Origin: Leptolyngbya sp. KIOST-1 | Lineage (GTDB): Bacteria > Cyanobacteriota > Cyanobacteriia > Phormidesmidales > Phormidesmidaceae | Assembly: GCF_000763385.1 (NCBI RefSeq) | Contig: NZ_JQFA01000002.1 | Location: 1,178,001 to 1,242,000, forward strand | Length of the DNA: 64,000 bases | Reading direction: 5' to 3' | In this document: positions 29,160 through 37,710 of the stretch, piece by piece | Position numbering within the stretch: position 1 is the first letter of the stretch | Layout: the number at the start of each line of letters is the position of its first letter | Notes under the pieces: generated by a model | The model's database searches: none | What the model saw: only the letters and a program-made list of their open reading frames with translations | What the model was told of the DNA's origin: nothing | Made by a program: the position numbers and the translations under genes

Positions 29160-29996
29160 ATGTCTGCCAGCCCTGACGTCGCCTTGTCTCAACTCACTCG
29201 CGCCAAGCTACTCCGGGGCCAGGGGGATGCCCTCTACGCGATCGGTCGCCACAGCGAAGCCCTGGCGCGGTTTGAGGCGGCCCTTACCCTCAACCCCGAT
29301 GACCATGAGGTGTGGACCCTGCACGGGTTTTGCCTGGCGGCCCTGAAGCGGTTTGAAGCGTCGATTGAAAGCTTTAACCGGGCCATTGCCTACTGCCCGA
29401 CCTACGGCCTCGCCTGGCACGGCAAGGGGCACGCCCTGGCCCGGCTCAGCAATTTTGAAGAAGCGGTCACCCACCTGAAGCGGGCCGTCAAGCTCAGCCC
29501 TGGGGACAACAAGGCCTGGTACAACCTGGGCACCGCCCAAAATCAGCTCCACCGCTACCAGGAGGCCGTCAGCAGCTTTGAGCACAGCCTCAAGCTCAAC
29601 CCCCAGGACCACCGCGCCCGCTACAACCAGGGGGTCGCCCTGTGCGGGCTGCACCGCTACGACGACGCGCTGCGGGTGCTGCAGGTGGCGTTGGACCACC
29701 GCCCCAACGCCCACTACATTTGGAATCAGCGGGGTACCATTCTGATTCAAATGGGGCGCTACAGCGATGCGATCGCCAGCTTTGAGACTTCCCTCCGTCA
29801 CCAGGCTCAAAACCCCAACGCCTGGTACGGCAAAGCCCGCACCTACGCCATGATGGGCAACGTTGAGCAGGCGCTCAAAAACCTCTACCGCACCTTTGTG
29901 CTCAGCCCCTACGTCTATAAAGTGATGGTGCAAATTGATGCCCACTTTGACGGCATCCGCGACCATCCCAAATTTCAGCAACTGGTCGAATCCTGA
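29160..29996 (+). CDS. Tetratricopeptide-repeat protein
   Basis: 278 residues from ATG 29160. About seven consecutive TPR units of 34 residues fill residues 15-250 (for example AWYNLGTAQNQLHRYQEAVSSFEHSLKLNP), followed by a short C-terminal segment (IRDHPKFQQLVES). No signal peptide, so it is a cytosolic protein-interaction scaffold. Partner unknown. Confidence 0.87.
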   Translation: MSASPDVALSQLTRAKLLRGQGDALYAIGRHSEALARFEAALTLNPDDHEVWTLHGFCLAALKRFEASIESFNRAIAYCPTYGLAWHGKGHALARLSNFEEAVTHLKRAVKLSPGDNKAWYNLGTAQNQLHRYQEAVSSFEHSLKLNPQDHRARYNQGVALCGLHRYDDALRVLQVALDHRPNAHYIWNQRGTILIQMGRYSDAIASFETSLRHQAQNPNAWYGKARTYAMMGNVEQALKNLYRTFVLSPYVYKVMVQIDAHFDGIRDHPKFQQLVES

Positions 29997-30106
29997 CGCC
30001 TGATACCAAATCCGCGTCACAAAACCCCGATTCGAAACTGATACCTGGTAGGGGCGTTGGCGTAGCCTGGCCAGGGGCCTTGCCGCCGTTTGCCCTGCCG
30101 GGTGCT

Positions 30107-31753
30107 CTAGGGGGCCAGTTCGCCCAGGATTTTGAACCGCATGTGGTTGACCGCCAAGTCGCCCAGGCGCACTTCGGGGTTATCCTGGGGGTAGATCAGC
30201 TTTTCAAAGGAAATGTCCTTGCCCATTTCCACATGCCACCAGGGCAGCCCCATGAAAAAGCGGGTGGGGTAGGGGCCACCCTCCTGCACATCATCGGGGT
30301 TGGACTCCATAGGCACCCAGCCAAAGCCCGGAATGTAAAACTCAATCCACACGTGGTTAAAGTCGGGCTCCAGGTAGAGGCCGGGCTGGTCGGCGTGGGC
30401 GGGGCACTTGTAGCGGCCCACGGTGCGGCAGGCAATGCCGTTGAGGCGCATCAGGGCCAGCAGCAGGCCCACATATTCGCCGCAGGAGCCCCGCCCCCGC
30501 GTCAGCACCACGTCCGGAGGGTCAATGGCGGGGGTGACGGCGTAGGAGAGCTTGTCGTAGACGTAGTTGCGAATACTGAGCACCCGGCGCAGCAGGTTGG
30601 TTTCGCTGCCCACGCTGTCGCGGGCCGCCGCCTGAATCACCGAGGTGTCCATGGCCAGCTCGTCGTCGTCGATCAGGTAGCGGGGGCCATACTCGGGAGG
30701 GAGGGTCGGGGCCGATTCGACCTGCCGCGGGGTGAGCTGGTATTTAATGCCGTAGACCTCCACCAGGGCTTTCCAGCCAAACAGGTGGCGCTGGTTGGGG
30801 TCGATTCGGTCAAACCTGAAACTGGCCAGGCGTTCGCCGTTCTGCTGTAGCTCTGTGAAAGGGAGTCCCACCGGTTCGACCGACTTCACCCGCTGGCGAT
30901 CGGTGCTGGTGGGAAAGGCGATCCGCCACTCCACATTTTCGAGGGGAATGGCGTCTTCGAGGGTGTCAATTTCTTCGACGTAGGTCATTTCGACCAGATA
31001 GCCGTTGGTGCGGCAGTAGTTGGCCGCTTTGTCCCAGCGGTAGGTGAGGGGGTGAATCAGGGTGCGATCGCGAAAGGTCAGCACGTAGGGCTCTGCGCCG
31101 TTGGGGTCTTCCCGCACGTAGGGTTCTTCGTTGGTGTAGGCCACCCAGAGGGTGCCGCTCTCGGGGGCCGTGTGGGGCGGCACCGCAATCCCGGTGGGGG
31201 TGGCGAAGGGGGTGAGCATTTTGACCACCAGCTCGCCCGTGGCGCGATCGAGGCAGTACACCGTTTGCTCGATCTGATCGCAGACCCACAGGTAGTCGTC
31301 CCAGACCGAGATATTTTCAATGCCAATGCCGGGGGCCGAAAACTGGGTGATGCGCTGCCCAGAGTTGCGATCGCAGACAAAGATACAGCCCCCCTTTTTG
31401 CAGCTGACGTAGAGCGTGTTTTCCCACACGGCAACCCCGTCAGCGGAGTAGGGCAGGGTGAGCACCGGGGCTGGCTGAATAGTGTCGAGGCCAGTGGTGT
31501 ACACTGTGTGGTCGCGACAAAACCACAGCTGATCCTGCCAGCAGGCAATGCCGGTGACACCATAGAAGGCCTCAGCCTGGTGAGAATTGAGAATTTGAAT
31601 CTGGTCGGTCTGGGGGTCGAGGCGCAGCAGATAGCCGCGAAACGGGTCTACCGCCAGCAGCCGGTCGCCCTGGAGCGCCAAGCCGTAGAGCGCCTTGACC
31701 CCAATCGGCTGAATCAGCGGAACGGTCCCCACTGAGGGGGTAGCCGAAGACAT
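30107..31753 (-). CDS. Beta-propeller plus transglutaminase-like protein
   Basis: About 548 residues; ATG 31753 is my choice, with other in-frame starts at 31774 and 31828. Residues 1-230 are SMP-30/NHL-like propeller blades (ALYGLALQGDRLLAVDP, ISVWDDYLWVCDQ, GTLWVAYTNEEP). A middle region of unclear fold follows. The last about 160 residues are a transglutaminase-like cysteine-protease fold: Cys near residue 424 in RGRGSCGEYVGLL, His in DFNHVWIEFY and then GWVPMESNPDD. At the usual third triad position (Asp in VPxDP) a Glu is read. There is no clear signal peptide. Function unknown; peptide or amide cleavage is possible. Confidence 0.72.
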   Translation of the reverse strand: MSSATPSVGTVPLIQPIGVKALYGLALQGDRLLAVDPFRGYLLRLDPQTDQIQILNSHQAEAFYGVTGIACWQDQLWFCRDHTVYTTGLDTIQPAPVLTLPYSADGVAVWENTLYVSCKKGGCIFVCDRNSGQRITQFSAPGIGIENISVWDDYLWVCDQIEQTVYCLDRATGELVVKMLTPFATPTGIAVPPHTAPESGTLWVAYTNEEPYVREDPNGAEPYVLTFRDRTLIHPLTYRWDKAANYCRTNGYLVEMTYVEEIDTLEDAIPLENVEWRIAFPTSTDRQRVKSVEPVGLPFTELQQNGERLASFRFDRIDPNQRHLFGWKALVEVYGIKYQLTPRQVESAPTLPPEYGPRYLIDDDELAMDTSVIQAAARDSVGSETNLLRRVLSIRNYVYDKLSYAVTPAIDPPDVVLTRGRGSCGEYVGLLLALMRLNGIACRTVGRYKCPAHADQPGLYLEPDFNHVWIEFYIPGFGWVPMESNPDDVQEGGPYPTRFFMGLPWWHVEMGKDISFEKLIYPQDNPEVRLGDLAVNHMRFKILGELAP

Positions 31754-32019
31754 GGAGAGAAAAGATTCAGGCATAGCCGGCCGAGTAACCCAGAGCAAAG
31801 ACATCGGGCAGGCGACAAGGACATCCACCCGCTAAGGTCATATCCTAGGGGAATGCAGCGGCAAAAAGTGTAATTTGCCTAGCCCAGGCTTAAAATCCTG
31901 CGGTTTTTGGCCGTGGGGGATGGGGAGGTGGGGAGTGAAGAGGTGGGGACCATAGAGGATGACCGAGGTCAAAGCAGACCTTATCTTTTTGACCTTCTTC
32001 ACCCCTTCACCTCCTCACG

Positions 32020-32187
32020 CTACTCAACGTCCTGGCTGATCTGCTGCTCAACGGTGCTGATGGCAGCATTGAGGGCAGCCAGGCGGGTTTCTAGGGCGTC
32101 ACGCCAGGATTTCATCATCTCCAGCTTGTAGCGCTGGTACTGGCGGCGAGATTCGGCGGAGGGGGGAACGCAAAAGGGTAAAAACAT
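32020..32187 (-). CDS. Small 55-residue helical protein
   Basis: From ATG 32187 (MFLPFCVPPSAESRRQYQRY) to TAG 32020. The sequence is strongly helical and amphipathic (KLEMMKSWRDALETRLAALNAAISTVEQQI), with a hydrophobic N-terminal patch. It is too short for routine gene calling, but third-position GC and the regular helix pattern support coding. No family name is known to me. The flanking 31829-32019 and 32188-32435 show no other genes. Confidence 0.6.
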   Translation of the reverse strand: MFLPFCVPPSAESRRQYQRYKLEMMKSWRDALETRLAALNAAISTVEQQISQDVE

Positions 32188-32435
32188 AGGGGCTACGAGC
32201 GTGAAGAGAACTATCTAAAATCTAGCTCAGCCAGACCAAGATTGCCCCGGAGGTGCGGCTCCCCCCCCCGTTTGAGACGGTCCACCTTAGCTTTTGACAA
32301 GATTCGTTGAGCCCAGTTGGCGAACCCATACTGCGTGGTTATTTTTACGGTTCAAAGGTGCATGATAGCCATGACTGTGGCCAGGTCACTGGCCCAAATT
32401 TGTTGATTTTTATCCGGATTTTGCCGGAAATCTCT

Positions 32436-33971
32436 ATGTGGAAAATCGTCCTGGGTGCTCTCTCTGCCAGCGGGTTAATAGGCCTGGTTATGGTGTCAAA
32501 TCCGCTCCCCCTGTTCCCGGTCCAATCGTTGAATCCCTCGGGGATTGAGGCGCCGGCCTCCTCCCCCGCCCCCACGACCCTGGTTCACCTGTTTGAGTGG
32601 ACCTGGGCCGACATTGCTACCGAATGTGAAACGTTTCTGGGCCCCAACGGCTACCGGGCCGTGCAAATTTCCCCACCCCAGGAGCACATTGTGCTGCCCG
32701 ACTATGGCTATCCCTGGTGGCAGCGGTACCAGCCCATCAGCTATCAGCTCGAAAGCCGCAGCGGCAGCCGCGCCGAGCTGCAGGACATGATCGATCGCTG
32801 CCGGGGGGCGGGAGTCGCCATCTACGCCGACGCGGTGATCAACCACATGGCGGGGTTTGAGAGCGGCGTGGGCAGTGCGGGCACCCGGTTTACCAAGTAC
32901 GACTATCCCGGCCTCTATAGCGCCGCCGACTTCAACGACTGTCACCAGCAGGTGAGCGACTACGGCAACGCCGAAAATGTCACCCAGTGCGAGCTGGTGG
33001 GGTTGGCCGACCTCAACACCGGCTCGGCCAGGGTCCAGACTACGCTGGTCGACTACATGGGCGAGCTGGTGGAGATGGGTGTGGCGGGTTTTCGCATTGA
33101 TGCCGCCAAGCATATTCGCAGCCAAGAGCTGGGGGAAATTGTGGCGCAGCTGCGCGATCGCCATCCCGAAACCGATTTATACATCTACCAGGAGGTGATC
33201 GACCCCGGCACCGAGGCGATCCGCAAGCAGGACTACTACGGCAGCGGTCAGGTGATCGACTTTAAGTACGGCCAGTTTCTGGGCATGGCCTTTTTGGGGC
33301 TGGAGGGTCAAACCCTGGCCAACCTGGAAACCCTGGGCGAAAGCTGGGGCCTGGCCCCCTCGGCCCAGGCGGTCGTGTTTACCGACAACCACGACAAACA
33401 GCGGGGCCACGGCGGCGGCGGCGACTACCTCACCTACAAAAACGGCGACCTCTACGCCCTGGCCAATGTGTTCATGCTGGCCTTTCCCTACGGCAAACCC
33501 CAGGTGATGTCGAGCTTTGCCTTCGACGACTCCGAGCAGGGGCCACCCGCCGATGCCGCTGGCCGCACTCGCCCCGTGTACCAGGGGGCGGAATCCAGCT
33601 GTTTTAACGCCTGGGTGTGTGAGCACCGCTGGCCCGCCATTGTGGGCATGGTGGGCTTTCGCAACGCCACCGAGCCCGTGGCCACCGTCACCGACTGGTG
33701 GAGTAACAGCGCCAACCAGATCGCCTTTGGTCGCGGCAATCGGGGCTTTGTGGCCATCAACCGCGAGGCCCAGCCGCTGACCCACACCTTTCAAACCCAG
33801 CTGCCCCAAGGCCGCTACTGCAACGTGGTGCAGGGCGGCTTAGCGGACGGTGGCAAGACCTGCACCAACGACGCTGAGGTTGTTCGGGTCAACCGAGCCG
33901 GGCAATTTACCGCTACCCTGCCGGCGATCACCGCCCTGGCCATTCACGGGGAGGCGAAACTGGCCCGGTAG
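32436..33971 (+). CDS. Secreted alpha-amylase, GH13
   Basis: Endo-acting hydrolase of alpha-1,4-glucans. 511 residues from ATG 32436 (MWKIVLGALSASGLIGLVMV), a signal peptide or anchor. Catalytic motifs are DAVINHMAG (region I), GFRIDAAKHI (Asp nucleophile), IYQEVID (Glu acid/base) and FTDNHDKQRGHGGGG (Asp). The NHDxQRGHG sequence and the WTWADIATECETFLGPNGYRAVQISPP start are those of the animal/actinobacterial type (GH13_24/32-like), with short loops and a C-terminal beta domain. Export implies periplasmic or external glucan, not stored glycogen. Confidence 0.92.
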   Translation: MWKIVLGALSASGLIGLVMVSNPLPLFPVQSLNPSGIEAPASSPAPTTLVHLFEWTWADIATECETFLGPNGYRAVQISPPQEHIVLPDYGYPWWQRYQPISYQLESRSGSRAELQDMIDRCRGAGVAIYADAVINHMAGFESGVGSAGTRFTKYDYPGLYSAADFNDCHQQVSDYGNAENVTQCELVGLADLNTGSARVQTTLVDYMGELVEMGVAGFRIDAAKHIRSQELGEIVAQLRDRHPETDLYIYQEVIDPGTEAIRKQDYYGSGQVIDFKYGQFLGMAFLGLEGQTLANLETLGESWGLAPSAQAVVFTDNHDKQRGHGGGGDYLTYKNGDLYALANVFMLAFPYGKPQVMSSFAFDDSEQGPPADAAGRTRPVYQGAESSCFNAWVCEHRWPAIVGMVGFRNATEPVATVTDWWSNSANQIAFGRGNRGFVAINREAQPLTHTFQTQLPQGRYCNVVQGGLADGGKTCTNDAEVVRVNRAGQFTATLPAITALAIHGEAKLAR

Positions 33972-33994
33972 CCGTTCGCGCACCAGGTCAGGAC

Positions 33995-34807
33995 TCACTG
34001 GCCCCAGAACTGGCGAAAGTCTTCGTCGCGATCGCTGAGCTGCGCCCACGGAGCACCCCAGCGCTGCACAATCTCGACCAGGCGAGCGCAGGCGGGGCGC
34101 TCGGTCGCGTAGTGACCGGCATCGATCAGCACCAGCCCGCGATCGCGCCCCTCCTGAAACTGGTGGAACTTGCAGTCGGAGGTCAGGTAGGCCTGCGCTC
34201 CGCTCCTGGCCACATCCGCTAAAAAGCTGGCCCCGCTGCCCCCCAGCACCGCCACCCGGTGGATGGTTTGGCCCAGGTCCGCCGCTGGGGAGTAGATCAG
34301 TCGCGGCGGCGAGAGCTGGGTCTGAATCAGGTCCAGCAGGCCCTCTAGACTCAGACTGGGGCTGAGATCGCCCACCCGTCCGTAGCCTAACCCAGACTGG
34401 GTCGCCACGACGGGCTCAGGGTTTTGCAGCTGGAGCATTTGAGCCAGCCGGTCAGCGGTGCCATCCTGCACCTGGTCAAAGTTGGTGTGAGCGGTGTAAA
34501 TGCCAATGCCGTGGGAAATTGCCTGCTGCACCATATCCCCCACCGGGTCGCCCGGCACCACCGCCTTGAGGGGGCTAAAGATCAGCGGGTGGTGGGCCAG
34601 AATCAGGTTGACGACAATGCCCTGTTGCCTCAACTCAAGGGCTTCGGCCATCACTAACCGGGTAGGGGTGAGGCACACCAGCACATTGGCCTGGGCGTCG
34701 AGCACCCCTGGCTGCACCTGCCAGCCACAGTTGTCCCAGCTTTCCTGCCAGGCCGGATCGGCCCAGGCCTCGAGTTTGGAGATTAGATCTGCGATCGCCA
34801 GGGCCAT
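33995..34807 (-). CDS. Nif3-like dinuclear metal-centre protein (YbgI/DUF34)
   Basis: 270 residues from ATG 34807 (MALAIADLISKLEAW). Metal ligands of the Nif3 family are visible: LILAHHPLIFSP, HTNFDQVQDGTADRLA and, near the C-terminus, IDAGHYATERPA. These hexameric proteins bind two metal ions; GTP cyclohydrolase I type 2 or metal-chaperone roles have been proposed for relatives. It precedes the end of ftsH by 57 bases on the same strand and may be transcribed with ftsH. Confidence 0.87.
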   Translation of the reverse strand: MALAIADLISKLEAWADPAWQESWDNCGWQVQPGVLDAQANVLVCLTPTRLVMAEALELRQQGIVVNLILAHHPLIFSPLKAVVPGDPVGDMVQQAISHGIGIYTAHTNFDQVQDGTADRLAQMLQLQNPEPVVATQSGLGYGRVGDLSPSLSLEGLLDLIQTQLSPPRLIYSPAADLGQTIHRVAVLGGSGASFLADVARSGAQAYLTSDCKFHQFQEGRDRGLVLIDAGHYATERPACARLVEIVQRWGAPWAQLSDRDEDFRQFWGQ

Positions 34808-34863
34808 ACCCACGTACCTACGCCACATCCAGGGGAGAACCTTCCCTTGCTCCGGTGCTCTGC

Positions 34864-36762
34864 CTAGCTGGCCTTGACCAGAAACTTCTGGGGAATCTGG
34901 ATGTACTGGCTGACAATCTGGCGAAACTCCTCACCGTCAACGGTTTCGCGCTCCAGCAGCACATCCACCAGGTGATCCATCAAGACCCGATTTTCCCGCA
35001 GAATGGTCCGGGCGCGATCGAGGCAGGACAGGGCAATGTTGCGTACCTGGGCGTCGATCTTGCTAGCCATCTCTTCAGAAACCTCGTTGCGAGGCATCAG
35101 GTTGCGGCCCAAAAATACCTGGTTGTCCATGCTTTCCAAAGCGACGGGACCCAGCTCAGACATACCGTAGAGGGTCACCATCTGGCGGGCCAGGTTGCTC
35201 ACCTGCTGAATGTCGCCGCTGGCTCCGGTGGTGGTCTCGTCGTCGCCAAAGACCTCGGCCTCGGCGGCAAAGCCCCCCAGGGCTACGGTAATGCGATCGA
35301 TCAGCCAATTGCGGGTGTAGAGGCCGCTGTCGATGATGTCTTCGTTGGGCAGCGACTGGGTAAAGCCTTCGACACCACCCGATCGCGGAATAATGGTGAC
35401 CTTGTTCAGCTCGTCGGAGTGGGTGAGCAGGGTGGTGAGCAGGGCGTGGCCCACCTCGTGGTAAGCGGTCATGCGCTTGCGGCTGCTGTCCAGCAGGGGG
35501 GTGAGGCTGAGGCCAATGGTGATGCGATCGATCGCGTCTTCGATCTCAACCATGCCCATGGCTTCCTTGCGGCGGCGGGCGGTGAGAATGGCGGCCTCGT
35601 TGAGCAGGTTGGCCAGCTCCGCCCCCGAAAAGCCGGGGGTGCGGCGGGCTACAGCCGCCAGGGACACCTCGGGTTCAATTTTCTTGCTGCGGGCGTGAAC
35701 CTCCAGGATCGAGAGCCGCCCCTTGTAGGTGGGTAGATCGACCACCACCTGACGGTCAAAGCGGCCTGGACGCAGCAGCGCCATATCGAGCACATCGACC
35801 CGGTTGGTGGCCGCAATCACGATGATGCCGCTGTTGCCCTCAAAGCCGTCCATTTCGGTGAGCAGCTGGTTGAGGGTCTGCTCGCGCTCGTCGTTGCCAC
35901 CGCCGATGCCCGCGCCCCGCTGGCGACCCACCGCGTCAATTTCATCGATAAAGACGATGCAGGGGGCGTTTTCCTTGGCCTTGCGGAACAGGTCTCGCAC
36001 CCGGGATGCGCCGACGCCCACAAACATTTCCACAAACTCCGAGCCCGAAATGCTGAAGAAGGGCACGGCGGCCTCGCCCGCGATCGCCTTGGCCAGCAGC
36101 GTTTTACCCGTACCGGGCTGACCAATCAGCAGCACCCCCTTGGGAATGCGCGCGCCGATGGCGGTGAATTTCTCCGGGCTTTTCAGAAAAGAGACCACCT
36201 CTTGCAGCTCTTCCTTGGCCTCTTCAATGCCCGCCACATCGTCAAACACTACGCCGGTCTTGGCCTCCATCTGAAAGCGGGCCTTCGACTTGCCAAAGCT
36301 CATGGCGTTGCCCGCCCCCGAGGCCGATCGCCGCAGCAGCATCAGCAGACCAAAGATCAAAATCAGCGCCAGCAGGGAGTTGGTCGCCAGCCAGGCCAGC
36401 GCCCCGTTGCCAGCGGTATCGCGAATTTCGACATCGACGTCGTTGGCCCGCAAGCGGCGAATCAGCTCGGCATTGCGCTCCCCCGAGAACAAAACCACCT
36501 GCTGGGGATCGGCGTCTGCGGGGTCGCCCTCCAGGCGCACGTAGGCAATGCCCCGAGTCTCGTCCAGGTCAACCTGCTGCACCTGCCCCTGCTCAATTCT
36601 CTCCAAAAATTCTCCGTAGGAGAGCCCTTCGGACTCGGCCTGGGCCAGGGCGGGGGGCAGCGGCATCAGGCTTTGCAGTAAGACCCAGCCCAGGGTAATG
36701 AAACCAGTGGCGGCGGCACCAGCGCGCGCGGACTTTTGCTGACCAGGAAGACGTAGGGACAT
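34864..36762 (-). CDS. ftsH: ATP-dependent zinc metalloprotease FtsH
   Basis: Membrane-anchored AAA protease for quality control of thylakoid or plasma membrane proteins, including photosystem II subunits in cyanobacteria. 632 residues: first membrane segment at about residues 17-40, a lumenal/periplasmic domain, second segment at about 124-142 ([15 protein letters not shown]), Walker A GQPGTGKT, Walker [12 protein letters not shown], second region of homology ([23 protein letters not shown]) and the zinc motif HEVGH. Cyanobacteria have about four FtsH paralogues; I cannot say which this is. Confidence 0.95.
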   Translation of the reverse strand: MSLRLPGQQKSARAGAAATGFITLGWVLLQSLMPLPPALAQAESEGLSYGEFLERIEQGQVQQVDLDETRGIAYVRLEGDPADADPQQVVLFSGERNAELIRRLRANDVDVEIRDTAGNGALAWLATNSLLALILIFGLLMLLRRSASGAGNAMSFGKSKARFQMEAKTGVVFDDVAGIEEAKEELQEVVSFLKSPEKFTAIGARIPKGVLLIGQPGTGKTLLAKAIAGEAAVPFFSISGSEFVEMFVGVGASRVRDLFRKAKENAPCIVFIDEIDAVGRQRGAGIGGGNDEREQTLNQLLTEMDGFEGNSGIIVIAATNRVDVLDMALLRPGRFDRQVVVDLPTYKGRLSILEVHARSKKIEPEVSLAAVARRTPGFSGAELANLLNEAAILTARRRKEAMGMVEIEDAIDRITIGLSLTPLLDSSRKRMTAYHEVGHALLTTLLTHSDELNKVTIIPRSGGVEGFTQSLPNEDIIDSGLYTRNWLIDRITVALGGFAAEAEVFGDDETTTGASGDIQQVSNLARQMVTLYGMSELGPVALESMDNQVFLGRNLMPRNEVSEEMASKIDAQVRNIALSCLDRARTILRENRVLMDHLVDVLLERETVDGEEFRQIVSQYIQIPQKFLVKAS

Positions 36763-36874
36763 AGACGGTTTAACTCTGCGACACTTTGCCCAGGGCTAGT
36801 ATCCCCAGATACCGGATGGGCTTTTCCTTAGTCTAACCCCCCGCTCCTGAAATGACCGCCCCGCCTTGACTTAA

Positions 36875-36920
36875 AAACAGTGATGCGGTGTGAATGTGCG
36901 TTCACACCGCATCACTGTTT
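36875..36920 (-). terminator. Strong terminator with 20-bp perfect stem
   Basis: Arms 36875-36894 and 36901-36920 are perfectly complementary, with loop TGTGCG. On the minus strand five T follow the stem. It ends the tRNA-Asp unit and separates it from ftsH, which starts 113 bases further on. Confidence 0.9.
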
Positions 36921-36926
36921 AGTTAT

Positions 36927-37090
36927 AACGGGCCTGACGAGATTCATAGGCGCAGCCTGGGCCTTGCCCATAGCCGCAACGGTGAAGTTGCGGCGGATAT
37001 ATGACTAAAACGGGCCTGACGGGATTCGTAGGCGCAGCCTGGGCCTTGCCCATAGCCGCAACGGTGAAGTTGCGGCAGATATATGACTAA
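36927..37090 (-). repeat. Two tandem 82-bp repeats ending in the tRNA-Asp 3' end
   Basis: Units 36927-37008 and 37009-37090 differ at only three positions. The first 20 bases of 37009-37028 equal the 3' end of the tRNA gene and its two flanking bases (37091-37110); 36927-36946 has two changes. Each unit also has an 8-bp stem (GCCGCAAC / GTTGCGGC, 6-base loop). On the minus strand they lie between the tRNA and its terminator and are therefore probably transcribed with it. Confidence 0.9.
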
Positions 37091-37092
37091 AA

Positions 37093-37166
37093 CGGGCCTG
37101 ACGGGATTCGAACCCGCAACTTCCGCCGTGACAGGGCGGTGCTCTAACCAGTTGAACTACAGGCCC
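37093..37166 (-). tRNA. tRNA-Asp (GTC)
   Basis: 74 nucleotides. The acceptor stem GGGCCTG/CAGGCCC, D arm (GTTC/GAGC), anticodon stem CCGCC/GGCGG with loop CTGTCAC (anticodon GTC) and T arm with TTCGAAT are all intact; the discriminator is G. CCA is not encoded. The promoter at 37185-37213 and the repeat-filled trailer give a complete transcription unit. Confidence 0.97.
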
Positions 37167-37184
37167 ATGGATTGGGCGATCTCT

Positions 37185-37213
37185 ATATTGCGCCCTGGGG
37201 GGGCTTTTGTCAA
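37185..37213 (-). promoter_or_regulatory. Promoter of the tRNA-Asp unit
   Basis: On the minus strand a perfect -35 box TTGACA (37213-37208) is followed after 17 bases by CAATAT (37190-37185). The expected start is about 12 bases before the mature tRNA 5' end. Confidence 0.7.
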
Positions 37214-37253
37214 ACCGTTAACAAGGAATTTTGGAAAATTCTTTGATCCCCGC

Positions 37254-37541
37254 TTATTCCAGAAACTGGAGCACCGTCACTGTGGGGCTGGGCAGGTGAT
37301 CGTAGCGGCTGGCGGTGGCCTCGATCTGGCGCAGCTGCCCCAGGGCCAGACCGCAGGGCATGCCGTACTTGGCCTGCACGCGATCGCTGGCAATGGTCAG
37401 GGCGGTGCGCGATCGCGCCACAAAGTCGGGCAGGGGATAGGCGGTAGCTGGAACAAAGTAGTCTTTGACCACCAGGGAGGGGGAGTAGCAGGTGTCCTGG
37501 CTGCCGTCGGGCCACTGGATTTGGAAGCGAATTTCGGGCAT
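37254..37541 (-). CDS. Sll0783/MSMEG_0570-family nitrogen-starvation protein
   Basis: 95 residues from ATG 37541 (MPEIRFQIQWPDGSQDTCYSP), with further family features VVKDYFVPATAYPLPDFVARSRTAL, RVQAKYGMPC and a TVTVLQF ending. In Synechocystis the homologue Sll0783 belongs to the conserved nitrilase (Nit1C) cluster and is induced by nitrogen starvation. Here no nitrilase, radical SAM or flavoprotein partner genes lie alongside; neighbours are tRNA-Asp and a peptide-binding lipoprotein. The longer upstream frame is low-complexity repeat and not part of the gene. Confidence 0.78.
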   Translation of the reverse strand: MPEIRFQIQWPDGSQDTCYSPSLVVKDYFVPATAYPLPDFVARSRTALTIASDRVQAKYGMPCGLALGQLRQIEATASRYDHLPSPTVTVLQFLE

Positions 37542-37555
37542 AGGAGGGGAAGTTG

Positions 37556-37710
37556 TTAGGTAGGCGGGTAGGTGGGTGAATGGGAAAGGGAGTGGATGGG
37601 TAGGGGGTGGATGGGTAAGGAGGGCGCGACGAATTTTAAGCGGCAGGGATGGGCGGTCACATAGGTGGTCAGCGGTTTTAATCCATCGACTCATCCACCC
37701 ATCCACCCCT
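37556..37710. repeat. Degenerate GGTGGATGGGTA repeats
   Basis: Bases 37556-37620 carry irregular GGTAGGTGGGTGAATGGG-like units. Bases 37687-37710 carry the complement type (CATCCACCCATCCACC). They fill the spacer between the lipoprotein and the Sll0783-like gene. Confidence 0.7.

Noticed and set aside
36927..37090. CRISPR-like array next to tRNA-Asp
   Set aside because: The two units are direct, adjacent and without unique spacers, and they carry the tRNA end; not CRISPR.
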